Assembly (NCBI RefSeq): GCF_030695125.1
Contig: NZ_JAUYTP010000067.1
Coordinates: forward strand, 1-64,000
DNA: 64,000 bases
Source of the DNA: Allobosea sp.
GTDB lineage: Bacteria > Pseudomonadota > Alphaproteobacteria > Rhizobiales > Beijerinckiaceae
Direction: 5' to 3'
How positions within the stretch are numbered: position 1 is the stretch's first letter; each line of letters begins with the position of its first letter. The position numbers were made by a program, and so were the translations under genes. Under the pieces are notes generated by a model that saw only the letters and a program-made list of their open reading frames with translations, was not told where the DNA came from and did no database searches. Shown here piece after piece: positions 37,397 through 45,843 of the stretch.

Positions 37397-38818
37397 ATGG
37401 ACAACCGAAACGATCTCTGGCGCCACGTCGATGCCAACAAGGAGCGCCTGATCGCGCTGAGCGAGCGGGTCTGGGGCATGCCCGAGGTCTGCTACACCGA
37501 GACGCGCTCCTGCGCCGAGCATGAAGCCGAGCTTGTGCATCAGGGCTTCCGCGTCACCAAGGGCATCGCCGACATCCCGACCTCCGTGATCGGCGAGGCC
37601 GGCGAAGGCGGACCCGTGATCGCCTTCATGGGCGAGTACGACGCCCTGCCCGGCCTGTCGCAGGAAGCCGGCGTCGCCAGCCACTCTCCGGTCGAGACCG
37701 GCGGCCACGGCCATGGCTGCGGCCACAACCTGCTGGGCTCCGCCGCGCTTCTCGCCGCCGTGGCGATGAAGGACTGGCTCGCCGAGCACAAGCTGCCCGG
37801 CCGCGTGCGCTATTACGGCTGCCCGGCCGAGGAAGGCGGCGCCGCCAAGGCCTTCATGGTCCGCGCCGGCGCGTTCGACGATGCCGATGTCGCGATCTCC
37901 TGGCACCCGTCGAGCTGGTGGGAGGTGGCGCCGCCGCTCGCGCTCGCCAACACCCGCGCCGACTTCACCTTCACCGGCCGCACGGCGCACGCTGCCGCCG
38001 CGCCCCATCTCGGCCGCAGCGCGCTCGACGCGGTCGAACTGATGAATGTCGGCGTCAACTACATGCGCGAGCACATGCCCAGCGACGCCCGCGTCCACTA
38101 TGCCGTGCTCGACACCGGCGGCATCGCCCCGAATGTCGTCCAGGCCCATGCCCGTGTGCGCTATTCGATCCGCGCCCGGGACCTGCGCGGTATGCTCGAA
38201 CTCGTCCAGCGCGTGAAGAAGATCGCCGAAGGCGCCGCGCTGATGACGGAAACCAAGATGGAGATGCGCATCGTCAGCGCCGTCTCCGACCTGCTCGGCA
38301 ATACGCCACTGGAGCAGGCGATGCATGGCGTGATGGAGGAGCTCGGCCCGCCGCATTTCGACGACGCCGACCGCGCCTTCGCTCAGGAGATCCGCAAGAC
38401 CCTGCAGCCGCAGGAGATCGCCTCGATCTGGCGCACGATCGGCATGGACGACACCGGCGCGCCGCTGGCCGATTTCCTCGTGCCGATGGACGCCAAGCGC
38501 AACCCGGCGATCGGCTCGACCGATATCGGCGATGTCAGCTGGGCGGTTCCGACGGTCCAGGCCCATGCGCCGACGGTCGCGATCGGCACGCCCTTCCACA
38601 CCTGGCAGGTCGTGGCCCAGGGCAAGACCCCGGCCGCCCACAAGGCGATGGTCCATGTCGCCAAGGCGATGGCGGCGACCGGCGCCGCCGTCCTGCTCGA
38701 TCCCGCGCTGATGGCCGCCGCCAAGGCCGACCACAAGAAGCGCCTGGGCGCGGAGGGCTACACCTCGCCGCTCCCGCCCGAGGTCAAGCCGCCGCTGACG
38801 ATGTCGCTGGGCGGGTGA
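37397..38818 (+). CDS. M20 family amidohydrolase (AbgB-like)
   Basis: 473 residues. The metal-binding motifs are GEYDALPGLSQEAG, GHGHGCGHNLLG, PAEEGGAAKAFMVRAG and late SSxSTDIGDVSW-like TDIGDVSWAVPT. Residues about 190-310 form the dimerisation lid. The closest described type is AbgB, the p-aminobenzoyl-glutamate hydrolase subunit; other members hydrolyse indole-acetyl or hippurate amides. AGGACCATC precedes the ATG 37397. It neighbours the catabolic island but is not in its operon, so a role there is only a possibility. Confidence 0.85.
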   Translation: MDNRNDLWRHVDANKERLIALSERVWGMPEVCYTETRSCAEHEAELVHQGFRVTKGIADIPTSVIGEAGEGGPVIAFMGEYDALPGLSQEAGVASHSPVETGGHGHGCGHNLLGSAALLAAVAMKDWLAEHKLPGRVRYYGCPAEEGGAAKAFMVRAGAFDDADVAISWHPSSWWEVAPPLALANTRADFTFTGRTAHAAAAPHLGRSALDAVELMNVGVNYMREHMPSDARVHYAVLDTGGIAPNVVQAHARVRYSIRARDLRGMLELVQRVKKIAEGAALMTETKMEMRIVSAVSDLLGNTPLEQAMHGVMEELGPPHFDDADRAFAQEIRKTLQPQEIASIWRTIGMDDTGAPLADFLVPMDAKRNPAIGSTDIGDVSWAVPTVQAHAPTVAIGTPFHTWQVVAQGKTPAAHKAMVHVAKAMAATGAAVLLDPALMAAAKADHKKRLGAEGYTSPLPPEVKPPLTMSLGG

Positions 38819-38835
38819 GTTGCTGAGGCTTGTCC

Positions 38836-38950
38836 AGGAAGCTCCGTCATCCTGGACAAGCCGCGTAGCGGCGCAGGCCGGGATCCATCCTAGGGCTCCG
38901 TTGGCGCCCTAGGATGGATCCCGGGACGACCTGCGGTCGCCCCAGGACGA
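38836..38950. repeat. Intergenic repeat with a 16-bp perfect palindrome
   Basis: Positions 38880-38895 (GGGATCCATCCTAGGG) and 38907-38922 are perfect inverted arms around an 11-base loop. The flanks, GTCATCCTGGACAAGCCGCG on the left and CCGGGACGACC on the right, are the usual outer parts of this dispersed alphaproteobacterial repeat. It lies between convergent genes, where it could also act as a transcription stop. Confidence 0.8.
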
Positions 38951-38975
38951 CGGCGGAAGCGGATGCGAAGAGCGC

Positions 38976-39560
38976 TCAGCGCAGCCCGTCCTCGCCCTTG
39001 ATCTGGTCCTTGGTCAGCCCGCCGATGCGCGGCAGCGGCCGGCCGGAATCGGTGACCGCGATCGCGACCAGGATTTCGCCGGCGCGCGGGGCATCCGTCA
39101 CCCGCACCTCGACCGCGTCGAAATGCGAGCGGACGAAGGCTGCATCCTTGTGGCCGAGCGGCACGTCGATCGGCGTGCCCAGCCCGCCGCGCTTCTTGGC
39201 GGAGGGGATCAGCGCCGGGCCCTTCCCGAGCGCGGCGCGCACCGGCGTGCCCATTTTCGGATGCAGGATCGCCGCGGCATGCTCCAGCTCGCCGCCCTCC
39301 CCGACGATCGCGGCCTTGCCGAAGCTCTCGGCCTGGGCGGGCTCGATGCCGAGTGCCGCGAGGCAGCGCTTCGTCAGGAGATCGCCGAGTTCGACGCCGA
39401 TCTCGGTCAGCTCCCCGAGATCGTCGCGGTAGCCTCCGGCAAACGGGTTGGCGATCACCGCGACCGAGACGGCGCGCCGCGTCGGCGGCGAGACGGATCG
39501 CCCCCCTTCGATCAGGGTTTCGTCGACCTGGGTGAGGATCTTGCGGATGGTCGCGGGCAT
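38976..39560 (-). CDS. DUF1185 (amino acid synthesis family) protein, copy B
   Basis: 194 residues. Shares with the next gene the family pattern ANPFAGGYRDD, SFGKAAIVGEGGELEHAAA, VRSHFDAVEV and a C-terminal RIGGLTKDQIK. The family has a solved fold but, to my knowledge, no proven reaction; the label 'amino acid synthesis' is historical. It is the last gene of the leftward enamidase operon, 44 bases after copy A, suggesting a step or chaperone role in pyridine-ring breakdown. Confidence 0.85.
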   Translation of the reverse strand: MPATIRKILTQVDETLIEGGRSVSPPTRRAVSVAVIANPFAGGYRDDLGELTEIGVELGDLLTKRCLAALGIEPAQAESFGKAAIVGEGGELEHAAAILHPKMGTPVRAALGKGPALIPSAKKRGGLGTPIDVPLGHKDAAFVRSHFDAVEVRVTDAPRAGEILVAIAVTDSGRPLPRIGGLTKDQIKGEDGLR

Positions 39561-39604
39561 GATGGGCTCCGGCGGAAAGGAGGGTGTCGGGGCGGCGTGC
39601 GCGC

Positions 39605-40192
39605 TCAGCGCTGCCCGTCCCAGACGCTGATCTGATCGGCGCGCAGGCCGCCGACGCGCTCATGGATGCGCGCGCCCGTGGTCATGACGAGGATGAGCAC
39701 CATCTCGTCGGCCTGGGGCGAGCCCGGCACGCCGACCTCGACCGCGCCGAAATGGCTGCGCACATAACAGGCGTTGATATGGGTGACGGGGATGTCGATC
39801 CGCGCGCCCGGCCCGGCGACCTTCTTGGTCGAGGGCACGATCGCCTTGGCGTTGCCGAGGATCTCGCGCATCGCGTAGCCGCCCGGCACATGCCAGAGCG
39901 CGCCATGCTCCAGTTCGCCGGCCGAGCCGACGACGGCGCCCTTGCCATAGCCCTCGACGGTCGCGGGATCGCCGCCGAGCGCGTTGAGGCAGCGCGTCGC
40001 CATCTCCAGCCCCGCGGGCTTGAGCGCCTCCATCATCGGCATGATGTCGGGCTCGTAGCGGCCGGCATAGGGGTTGGTCAGCACGGCGCAGACGGAGGCG
40101 ATGCGCTCGGTGCGGCCGGGCAACGGGCCGAATTCGTGGAAAATCTCCTCGACCGTGGTCTGGATGCGGCGGATCTCGACGAGCACGCTCAT
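39605..40192 (-). CDS. DUF1185 (amino acid synthesis family) protein, copy A
   Basis: 195 residues from ATG 40192 (MSVLVEIRRIQ). Paralogue of copy B with the same landmarks in the same order: LTNPYAGRYEPD, GYGKGAVVGSAGELEHGAL, NACYVRSHFGAVEVGV and GGLRADQISVWDG. The strict conservation of GELEH and VRSHF-x-AVEV suggests active-site or metal residues. It begins 11 bases after the enamidase stop. Two different copies side by side hint at a heteromer or at two related substrates (inference). Confidence 0.85.
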   Translation of the reverse strand: MSVLVEIRRIQTTVEEIFHEFGPLPGRTERIASVCAVLTNPYAGRYEPDIMPMMEALKPAGLEMATRCLNALGGDPATVEGYGKGAVVGSAGELEHGALWHVPGGYAMREILGNAKAIVPSTKKVAGPGARIDIPVTHINACYVRSHFGAVEVGVPGSPQADEMVLILVMTTGARIHERVGGLRADQISVWDGQR

Positions 40193-40203
40193 GGGACGAC
40201 CTC

Positions 40204-41394
40204 TCAAACGACCGCAGGCGCGCTGTGCGACGGCGGCGTCGAGCGCGAGCGCCCGGTCCGCACCAGCCCGTCGATGACGACCATGCCGATGCCGGGGATG
40301 TCGCCGAGCGACACCGCCTCCAGCAGGCCCTTGCCCGAGGAATGCTGGGGCTTGTCGAGGAACACGAAATCGGCGGGATAGCCCACGGCGATCAGCCCGG
40401 CATCGAGCGAGCGCCGGCGCGCGACATTGCCGGTGGCGAGGCAGAAGGCCTGCTCGGCCGGCAGTCCGCCGAGGCTCGACAACAGCGTGATCATCCGCAG
40501 CATGCCGTTGGGCTGGACGCCGGAGCCGGCGGGCGCATCGGTGCCGATCAGCACATCCGCCAGCCGCCCGGCCTCGCGCGCCGCCTCCAGCGCCACCAGC
40601 GCCGATTTCTCGTTGCCGTTATGGACGACCTCGAGCGCGCCCTTCGCCTTCTCGCAGAGGATGCGGATGTCGGCATGGGCGATCGAGGTCGGCCCGCCAT
40701 TGATGTGGCTGACGACGTCGGGCTGAGCCTCCAGCACGTCGTCCTTGTTGACGAAATGCGAGCCGGCGATCGAGGGGCCGCCCGTATGCATGATCGATTC
40801 GAGCCCGATCTCGCGGCACCAGTCGGCGACGCGCTTGGCGTCGGGCCCCTTGGCGACGGTGCCGAGCCCGATCTCGCCGATATGCCGGATGCCGAGCGCC
40901 TTCAGCTCCTCGAAGACCTCGCGGCCGAAATCGAGCTCGGCCACCGGCGCACCCGCGATCACCTTGGCACCGGCCGGTCGGAAATTCTGGAAGCAGCGCT
41001 GCGCCGTGACGGCCAGCGCCTTGACGCCGATGGCATCCTTCGGCCGGCCCGGCAGATGCACCTCGCCGGCCGAAACCAGCGTGGTGACGCCACCATTCAC
41101 CCCCATCTCGATCCAGCCCAACTGGTTCTGGCGCGGCGTCCAGTCGCCGAAGACAGGGTGGCAATGGGAATCGATCAGCCCCGGCGACAGGCCTGAGCCC
41201 TTCGCGTCGATCACGGTCTCGGCGCCGGAGCAATCGAGATCGGCCACCTTGCCGATCGCGGCGATGCGCCCGTCGACGACGACGATCGTGTCCGCATCGA
41301 GGATCGGCTTGTTCAGATCGCCCGAGAGCAGCAGGCCGATGTTGCGCACCACCAGCTTGCCCTTGGCGGGTCCCGCCGCGACGTCGTGAGCCAT
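40204..41394 (-). CDS. Enamidase (6-oxo-tetrahydronicotinate hydrolase type)
   Basis: 396 residues from ATG 41394. The amidohydrolase metal motif is SPGLIDSHCHPVFGD; GGVTTLVSAGEVHLPGRPKD, GEIGLGTVAKGPDAKRV, MHTGGPSIAGSHFV and PDVVSHINGGPTSIAHADI follow my recollection of Eubacterium barkeri enamidase very closely, up to a C-terminus with AGDIPGI-like LGDIPGIGMVVIDG and RSRSTPPSH. That enzyme opens 1,4,5,6-tetrahydro-6-oxonicotinate to 2-formylglutarate. It opens the leftward operon, 192 bases from the divergent marR with an operator-like site between. A start at 42114 would run through marR in antisense and is rejected. Confidence 0.87.
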   Translation of the reverse strand: MAHDVAAGPAKGKLVVRNIGLLLSGDLNKPILDADTIVVVDGRIAAIGKVADLDCSGAETVIDAKGSGLSPGLIDSHCHPVFGDWTPRQNQLGWIEMGVNGGVTTLVSAGEVHLPGRPKDAIGVKALAVTAQRCFQNFRPAGAKVIAGAPVAELDFGREVFEELKALGIRHIGEIGLGTVAKGPDAKRVADWCREIGLESIMHTGGPSIAGSHFVNKDDVLEAQPDVVSHINGGPTSIAHADIRILCEKAKGALEVVHNGNEKSALVALEAAREAGRLADVLIGTDAPAGSGVQPNGMLRMITLLSSLGGLPAEQAFCLATGNVARRRSLDAGLIAVGYPADFVFLDKPQHSSGKGLLEAVSLGDIPGIGMVVIDGLVRTGRSRSTPPSHSAPAVV

Positions 41395-41443
41395 CTGGAT
41401 CTCCGCAGCCCTGCCGCCGGCACCTCGATGGGACAGGCGGCGA

Positions 41444-41461
41444 TTGAATGTGTAATAACAA
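41444..41461. promoter_or_regulatory. MarR-type operator between enamidase and marR
   Basis: TTGAATGTGTAATAACAA matches the palindrome at 42116-42133 at 14 of 18 positions and keeps the outer TTG/CAA halves. It sits about 50 bases before the enamidase ATG and 126 before marR, in the only A/T-rich part of this gap. Confidence 0.6.
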
Positions 41462-41586
41462 TCATGGAGAGGCCCGCCGCTGCTGGCAAGGGGCTGACCA
41501 AGGGCCTGACAAGGGTCTGGCGCGCTGCTGGCGAGGGCGCCCGCTTGCGCCTGAGCGCCCACCGCCGAGGAGGCTAGAAGACCGCC

Positions 41587-42081
41587 ATGACGCGCATCGA
41601 GTCCCCCATCGTCGAGGTGGATGGCGAGACGCCTGCCGACGCCATCAGGCGCGGGCGCAAGCCCGCCGAGAGCTATGTGCTCGAGGAGCAGGTCGGCTTC
41701 CTGATGCGGCGCGCGCAGCAGCGCCACATCGCGATTTTCCAGCGCATCATGGGCGAGGACGGGCCGACGCCGACCCAGTTCGCCGCGATGGCGAAACTCG
41801 GCGGCGGCGAGGATATCTCCCAGAATCAGCTCGGGCGGATGACCGCCATGGACCCCGCCACGATCAAGGGCGTCATCGCGCGCCTCGCCGAGCGCGGGCT
41901 GGTCGAGCGTCGCCCGGACCCGGACGACCAGCGCCGCGTCCGCGTCCGCCTGACGCCGGCCGGGCTGGAGGCGATGCCGGGCCTCACCGAGAAGGCGCGC
42001 GCCATCACGGCCGCGACCCTGTCGCCCCTCTCCCGCGAGGAGGCCGAGCGCCTGCTCGCGCTGCTGGCGCGTCTCGATTGA
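41587..42081 (+). CDS. MarR family regulator of the catabolic island
   Basis: 164 residues. The winged helix comprises FLMRRAQQRHIAIFQRIMGE, TPTQFAAMAKLGGGEDISQ, NQLGRMTAMDPATIKGVIARL and the wing VERRPDPDDQRRVRVRLTPAG. MarR proteins of this kind (for example NicR) repress aromatic catabolism until the substrate or an intermediate binds. It is set between the two divergent catabolic operons and faces operator-like palindromes on both sides. Confidence 0.9.
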   Translation: MTRIESPIVEVDGETPADAIRRGRKPAESYVLEEQVGFLMRRAQQRHIAIFQRIMGEDGPTPTQFAAMAKLGGGEDISQNQLGRMTAMDPATIKGVIARLAERGLVERRPDPDDQRRVRVRLTPAGLEAMPGLTEKARAITAATLSPLSREEAERLLALLARLD

Positions 42082-42115
42082 GCACCGGCTGCCCGCAAAA
42101 TCTGCTTGCGCCACC

Positions 42116-42133
42116 TTGTTTGTATACTAACAA
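42116..42133. promoter_or_regulatory. Palindromic operator before the hydroxylase operon
   Basis: TTGTTTGTATACTAACAA is an 18-base palindrome with only one mismatched pair (positions 6 and 13). It lies 46 bases upstream of the FAD-subunit ATG, where a MarR repressor would block the promoter. Confidence 0.75.
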
Positions 42134-42178
42134 TAATCGGCACGGGTTCCGGATCGTCACAGTCTAGGGGAGCTGGCC

Positions 42179-43057
42179 ATGGCGCGCTATCTGCGGCCCA
42201 CCACGCTGGAGGAGGCGCTGGCGCTGCGCGCGCAGGCCGGCGAGACGCCCCTGGCGCTCCTCGCCGGCGGCACCGATGTCTATCCGGTCCGTACGCACAA
42301 GAGCGCCTGGTTCCAGCCCTTCAGCCGTGATGTGCTCGACCTCGGCGCGGTGCCCGAACTCTCCGGCATCCAGCATGACGCCACGGGAACCCGCATCGGC
42401 GCGACCGCGACCTGGAGCGCCGTCGCCGACGCCGCGCTCCCGCCCGCCTTCGACGCCCTGAAGCAGGCCAGCCGGCAGGTCGGCGGCGTGCAGATCCAGA
42501 ATCGCGGCACGATCGGCGGCAATCTCTGCAACGCGTCGCCGGCCGCCGACGGCGTGCCGCCCCTGCTGGCGCTCGACGCGCAGGTCGAACTGGCGAGCCT
42601 GCGCGGCCGGCGCCAACTGCCGCTCGCAGACTTCGTGCTGGGCAACCGCCGCACGGCATTGGCGCCCGACGAGATCCTGGTCGCAATCCACGTCCCCGCG
42701 CAGCCCGAGGGCGCCCGCTCGACCTTCCTCAAGCTCGGCGCGCGCGCCTATCTCGTCATCTCCATCGCCTCCGTTGCCGCCGTCATCGCCACCGACGCGG
42801 CGGGCTTGGTCTCCGGCGTCCGTCTCGCCGTCGGCGCCTGCTCGGCGGCGCCGCAGCGTCTGGCCACGCTGGAGGCCCGGCTCATCGGGTTGCCCGCCGG
42901 CGATCTCGCCGCCCGCGTCGAGCCCGAAGACCTCGCCGCTCTGGCGCCGATCGATGATGTCCGCGCCAGCGCCGCCTATCGCCGCGATGCGGCACTCGTG
43001 CTGGTGCGCCGGGCGCTGACCCAACTCGCCGGCAAGCCGATGGAGGCCGCAGCGTGA
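42179..43057 (+). CDS. FAD-binding subunit of a molybdenum hydroxylase
   Basis: 292 residues, CoxM/XdhB type. FAD-binding motifs are LALLAGGTDVYPVRTHKS and QNRGTIGGNLCNASPAADG; the C-terminal CO-dehydrogenase flavoprotein domain is present. It passes electrons from the Fe-S clusters to FAD. The stop overlaps the GTG start of the fused Fe-S/Mo gene, and GGGGAGCTGGCC supports the ATG at 42179. Confidence 0.92.
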   Translation: MARYLRPTTLEEALALRAQAGETPLALLAGGTDVYPVRTHKSAWFQPFSRDVLDLGAVPELSGIQHDATGTRIGATATWSAVADAALPPAFDALKQASRQVGGVQIQNRGTIGGNLCNASPAADGVPPLLALDAQVELASLRGRRQLPLADFVLGNRRTALAPDEILVAIHVPAQPEGARSTFLKLGARAYLVISIASVAAVIATDAAGLVSGVRLAVGACSAAPQRLATLEARLIGLPAGDLAARVEPEDLAALAPIDDVRASAAYRRDAALVLVRRALTQLAGKPMEAAA

Positions 43058-45843
43058 CCATCCATGACCGCTCGGCTCTCGCCGCCACCGCTCATGCCGC
43101 GGACGCCATCGCCTTCCGGCTCAACGGCGCCGATGTCGCGCTGGGCGACGCGCCCGACAGCCGCCTCAGCGAAGTCCTGCGCGCCAGCCTCGGCGCCACC
43201 GGGACCAAGGTCGGCTGCGATGCCGGCGATTGCGGCGCCTGCACCGTCCTGATCGACGATGCACAGGCCTGTGCCTGCCTTGTGCCGGTCGGCCAGATCG
43301 CCGGCTGCGACGTGCTCACGGTCGAGGGGCTGGCGGAGACGGCGATCGGCGCCGCGCTCCAGCAGGCCTTCCAGCTGCATGGCGCGGCCCAGTGCGGCAT
43401 CTGCACGCCGGGCATGCTGATGGCGGCCTATGATCTGCTGCGGCGCAACCCGCAGCCCGGCGAGCGCGAGACGCTCGACGCGCTCGGCGGCGTGCTCTGC
43501 CGCTGCACCGGCTATCTCAAGATCGTCGAGGCGGTGCGCGACGCCCATCGCTTCATCGGTAGCGGGACGATCGTCACCGAGGTCGAAGGTCCTTCGATCG
43601 GCACGCGGATAGCCCGTCTCGACGGCGCGCCCAAGGTCGCCGGCTCAGAGCGCTACGGCGCCGACAGCGCTCCCGACGATGCCCTCTGGCTGCGCGCGAT
43701 CCGCTGCCCGCATCCGCGCGCGCGCTTCACGCTGGGCGATCCCGAGGCCTTCGTCGCCGCGCGGCCCGGGCTGGTGAGGGTCTTCACCGCGCAGGACGTG
43801 CCGGGCGAGAACTCCTTCGGCATCTATCCGCATCTCAAGGACCAGCCGGTCTTCTCGGCCGGTGAAACGCGCTATCGCGGCGAATGCGTGCTGGCGGTGG
43901 TCGGCGAGAAGGAGGCGGTCGAGGCGCTGAGCATCGACGACATGCCGATCGCCTGGGAGCCGCTGCCGGCGATGGTCGGCAGCGCCGCGGCGCTGGCCGA
44001 GGGCGCCTTCACCCTGCACGACTTCGTGCCCGACAATGTGCTGACGCGCGGCCGCGTCGAGCGCGGCGATGTCGAGGCGGGCTTCGCCCAGGCCGCCCAT
44101 GTCGCCCAGGGCGCCTTCGAGACCGGTTTCGTCGAGCACGCCTATATCGAACCCGAAGCCGGCTATGCAAAGCGCATCGGCGACACCATCGAGATCTTCG
44201 CCTGCACGCAGGCGCCCTATATGGACCGCGACGAGGTCGCCCGCGTGCTCGGTCTGCCGCTGGAGAGCGTCCGCATCCTGCCCTCCGCCTGCGGCGGCGG
44301 CTTCGGTGGCAAGCTCGACGTCTCGCTGCAGCCGATGCTGGCGGTGGCGGCCTGGGTGCTGGACCGGCCGGTGCGCTGCGTCTTCTCGCGCATCGAATCG
44401 ATGATCTCTTCGACCAAGCGGCATCCCTCCTCGATCCAGGCGAAGGCCGCCTGCGATGCGGAAGGCCGGCTCGTTGCCTATGCGATGGACGGTGATTTCG
44501 ACACCGGCGCCTATGCTTCCTGGGGACCGACCGTGGCAGGCCGCGTGCCGGTTCATGCGACGGGGCCCTACAAGGTGCCCCATGTCCGCAATCTCTCCCG
44601 CGCCATCTACACCAACGGCCCGCCCTCGGGCGCCTTCCGCGGCTTCGGCGTGCCGCAGGCGGCGCTCGCCCAGGAGAGCCTGTTCGACGATCTCGCCACA
44701 GCCGCCGGCCTTGACCGGCTGGAGTTCCGGCTGATCAACGCGATCCGCGCCGGCGACACGACGCCATCAGGCCAGCGTCTCGAAGCCAGCGCCGGCCTCG
44801 CCGAATGCCTGGAGGCGCTGAAGCCGCACTGGCAGCGGTTGCTGGCGGAAGCGGCCGCCTTCAATGCGAGCGAGGGCCGCACCCGCCGCGGCGTCGGCAT
44901 CGGCTGCATGTGGTACGGCATCGGCAACACCGGCATGTCGAACCCCTCGACCATGCGCGTGACGCTGTCGCAGGACGGCCGCCTGACCTTCTGGAACGGC
45001 GCCGTCGACATCGGCCAGGGCTCGACCACCGTCCTGACCCAGATCGCGGCGGATGCGCTCGGGCTGCCGGTCGAGCGCTTCGACCTCGTGCTCGGCGACA
45101 CCGCTCTGACCTTCGACGCCGGCAAGACCTCCGCCTCGCGCCAGACCTTTGTCTCCGGCCGGGCCGCCGAGGCGGCCGCCGCCGCGCTGCGCGCCGAGAT
45201 CCTGCGACTGACCAATGCCGGCCCAATGGCGCGGCTGGCCCTGGAGGGGACGAGCGTCACCGTCGCGGAGAATGGCGTCGTCGCGCGGATCGACCTCGCC
45301 GCCCTGCCCGCGAAGCCCGACGGCACGGTGCTGGAGGGGATCGGCTCCTTCGATCCGCCGACCGTCCCGCTCGACTCGATGGGCCAGGGCGTGCCTTACG
45401 CCACCTATGGCTTCGCCGCGCAGATCGCCTCGCTCGATGTCGATCTCGATCTCGGCACGATCAGGCTGAACCGCATCGTCGCCGCCCATGACGTCGGCCG
45501 CGCGATCAACCCGATGCTGGTCGAAGGCCAGATCCATGGCGGCATCGCCCAGGGCATCGGGCTGGCGCTGATGGAGGAATACCTCCCCGGCCGCACCGAG
45601 AACCTGCACGACTACCTGATCCCGACCGCCGGCGACGTGCCGCCGATCGACATCATCCTGGTCGAGGACCCCGAGCCGCTCGGCCCCTCCGGCGCCAAGG
45701 GCATCGGCGAACCGGCGCTGGTGCCGACGGCGCCCGCGATCCTCGGCGCGATCCGCCATGCTACCGGCGTCACCCCGCGCCAGGTGCCCGTGCTGCCGCA
45801 CCGGCTCTGGGAGTTGCTGCGCGCCAAGGAGGGTCGCTCGTGA
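43054..45843 (+). CDS. Molybdenum hydroxylase, fused 2Fe-2S and Mo-cofactor chains
   Basis: 929 residues in one chain. Residues about 15-170 are the small Fe-S subunit: plant-type cluster Cys55, 60, 63 and 75 (GCDAGDCGACTVL) and second cluster Cys114, 117, 149 and 151 (QCGICTPGM, LCRCTGYLKIVEAV). The rest is the Mo-molybdopterin subunit: ACGGGFGGKLDVSLQP, PPSGAFRGFGVPQAALA, GQGSTTVLTQIAADALG and GAKGIGEPALVPTAPAI with the catalytic Glu. In this setting nicotinate or a similar N-heterocycle is the likely substrate. GTG start inside the FAD gene stop; its own stop overlaps the next GTG. Confidence 0.92.
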   Translation: MTIHDRSALAATAHAADAIAFRLNGADVALGDAPDSRLSEVLRASLGATGTKVGCDAGDCGACTVLIDDAQACACLVPVGQIAGCDVLTVEGLAETAIGAALQQAFQLHGAAQCGICTPGMLMAAYDLLRRNPQPGERETLDALGGVLCRCTGYLKIVEAVRDAHRFIGSGTIVTEVEGPSIGTRIARLDGAPKVAGSERYGADSAPDDALWLRAIRCPHPRARFTLGDPEAFVAARPGLVRVFTAQDVPGENSFGIYPHLKDQPVFSAGETRYRGECVLAVVGEKEAVEALSIDDMPIAWEPLPAMVGSAAALAEGAFTLHDFVPDNVLTRGRVERGDVEAGFAQAAHVAQGAFETGFVEHAYIEPEAGYAKRIGDTIEIFACTQAPYMDRDEVARVLGLPLESVRILPSACGGGFGGKLDVSLQPMLAVAAWVLDRPVRCVFSRIESMISSTKRHPSSIQAKAACDAEGRLVAYAMDGDFDTGAYASWGPTVAGRVPVHATGPYKVPHVRNLSRAIYTNGPPSGAFRGFGVPQAALAQESLFDDLATAAGLDRLEFRLINAIRAGDTTPSGQRLEASAGLAECLEALKPHWQRLLAEAAAFNASEGRTRRGVGIGCMWYGIGNTGMSNPSTMRVTLSQDGRLTFWNGAVDIGQGSTTVLTQIAADALGLPVERFDLVLGDTALTFDAGKTSASRQTFVSGRAAEAAAAALRAEILRLTNAGPMARLALEGTSVTVAENGVVARIDLAALPAKPDGTVLEGIGSFDPPTVPLDSMGQGVPYATYGFAAQIASLDVDLDLGTIRLNRIVAAHDVGRAINPMLVEGQIHGGIAQGIGLALMEEYLPGRTENLHDYLIPTAGDVPPIDIILVEDPEPLGPSGAKGIGEPALVPTAPAILGAIRHATGVTPRQVPVLPHRLWELLRAKEGRS

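Noticed and set aside
41395..42114. Upstream extension of the enamidase frame
   Set aside because: It would run antisense through marR and give a low-complexity leader; homology begins at the ATG at 41394.
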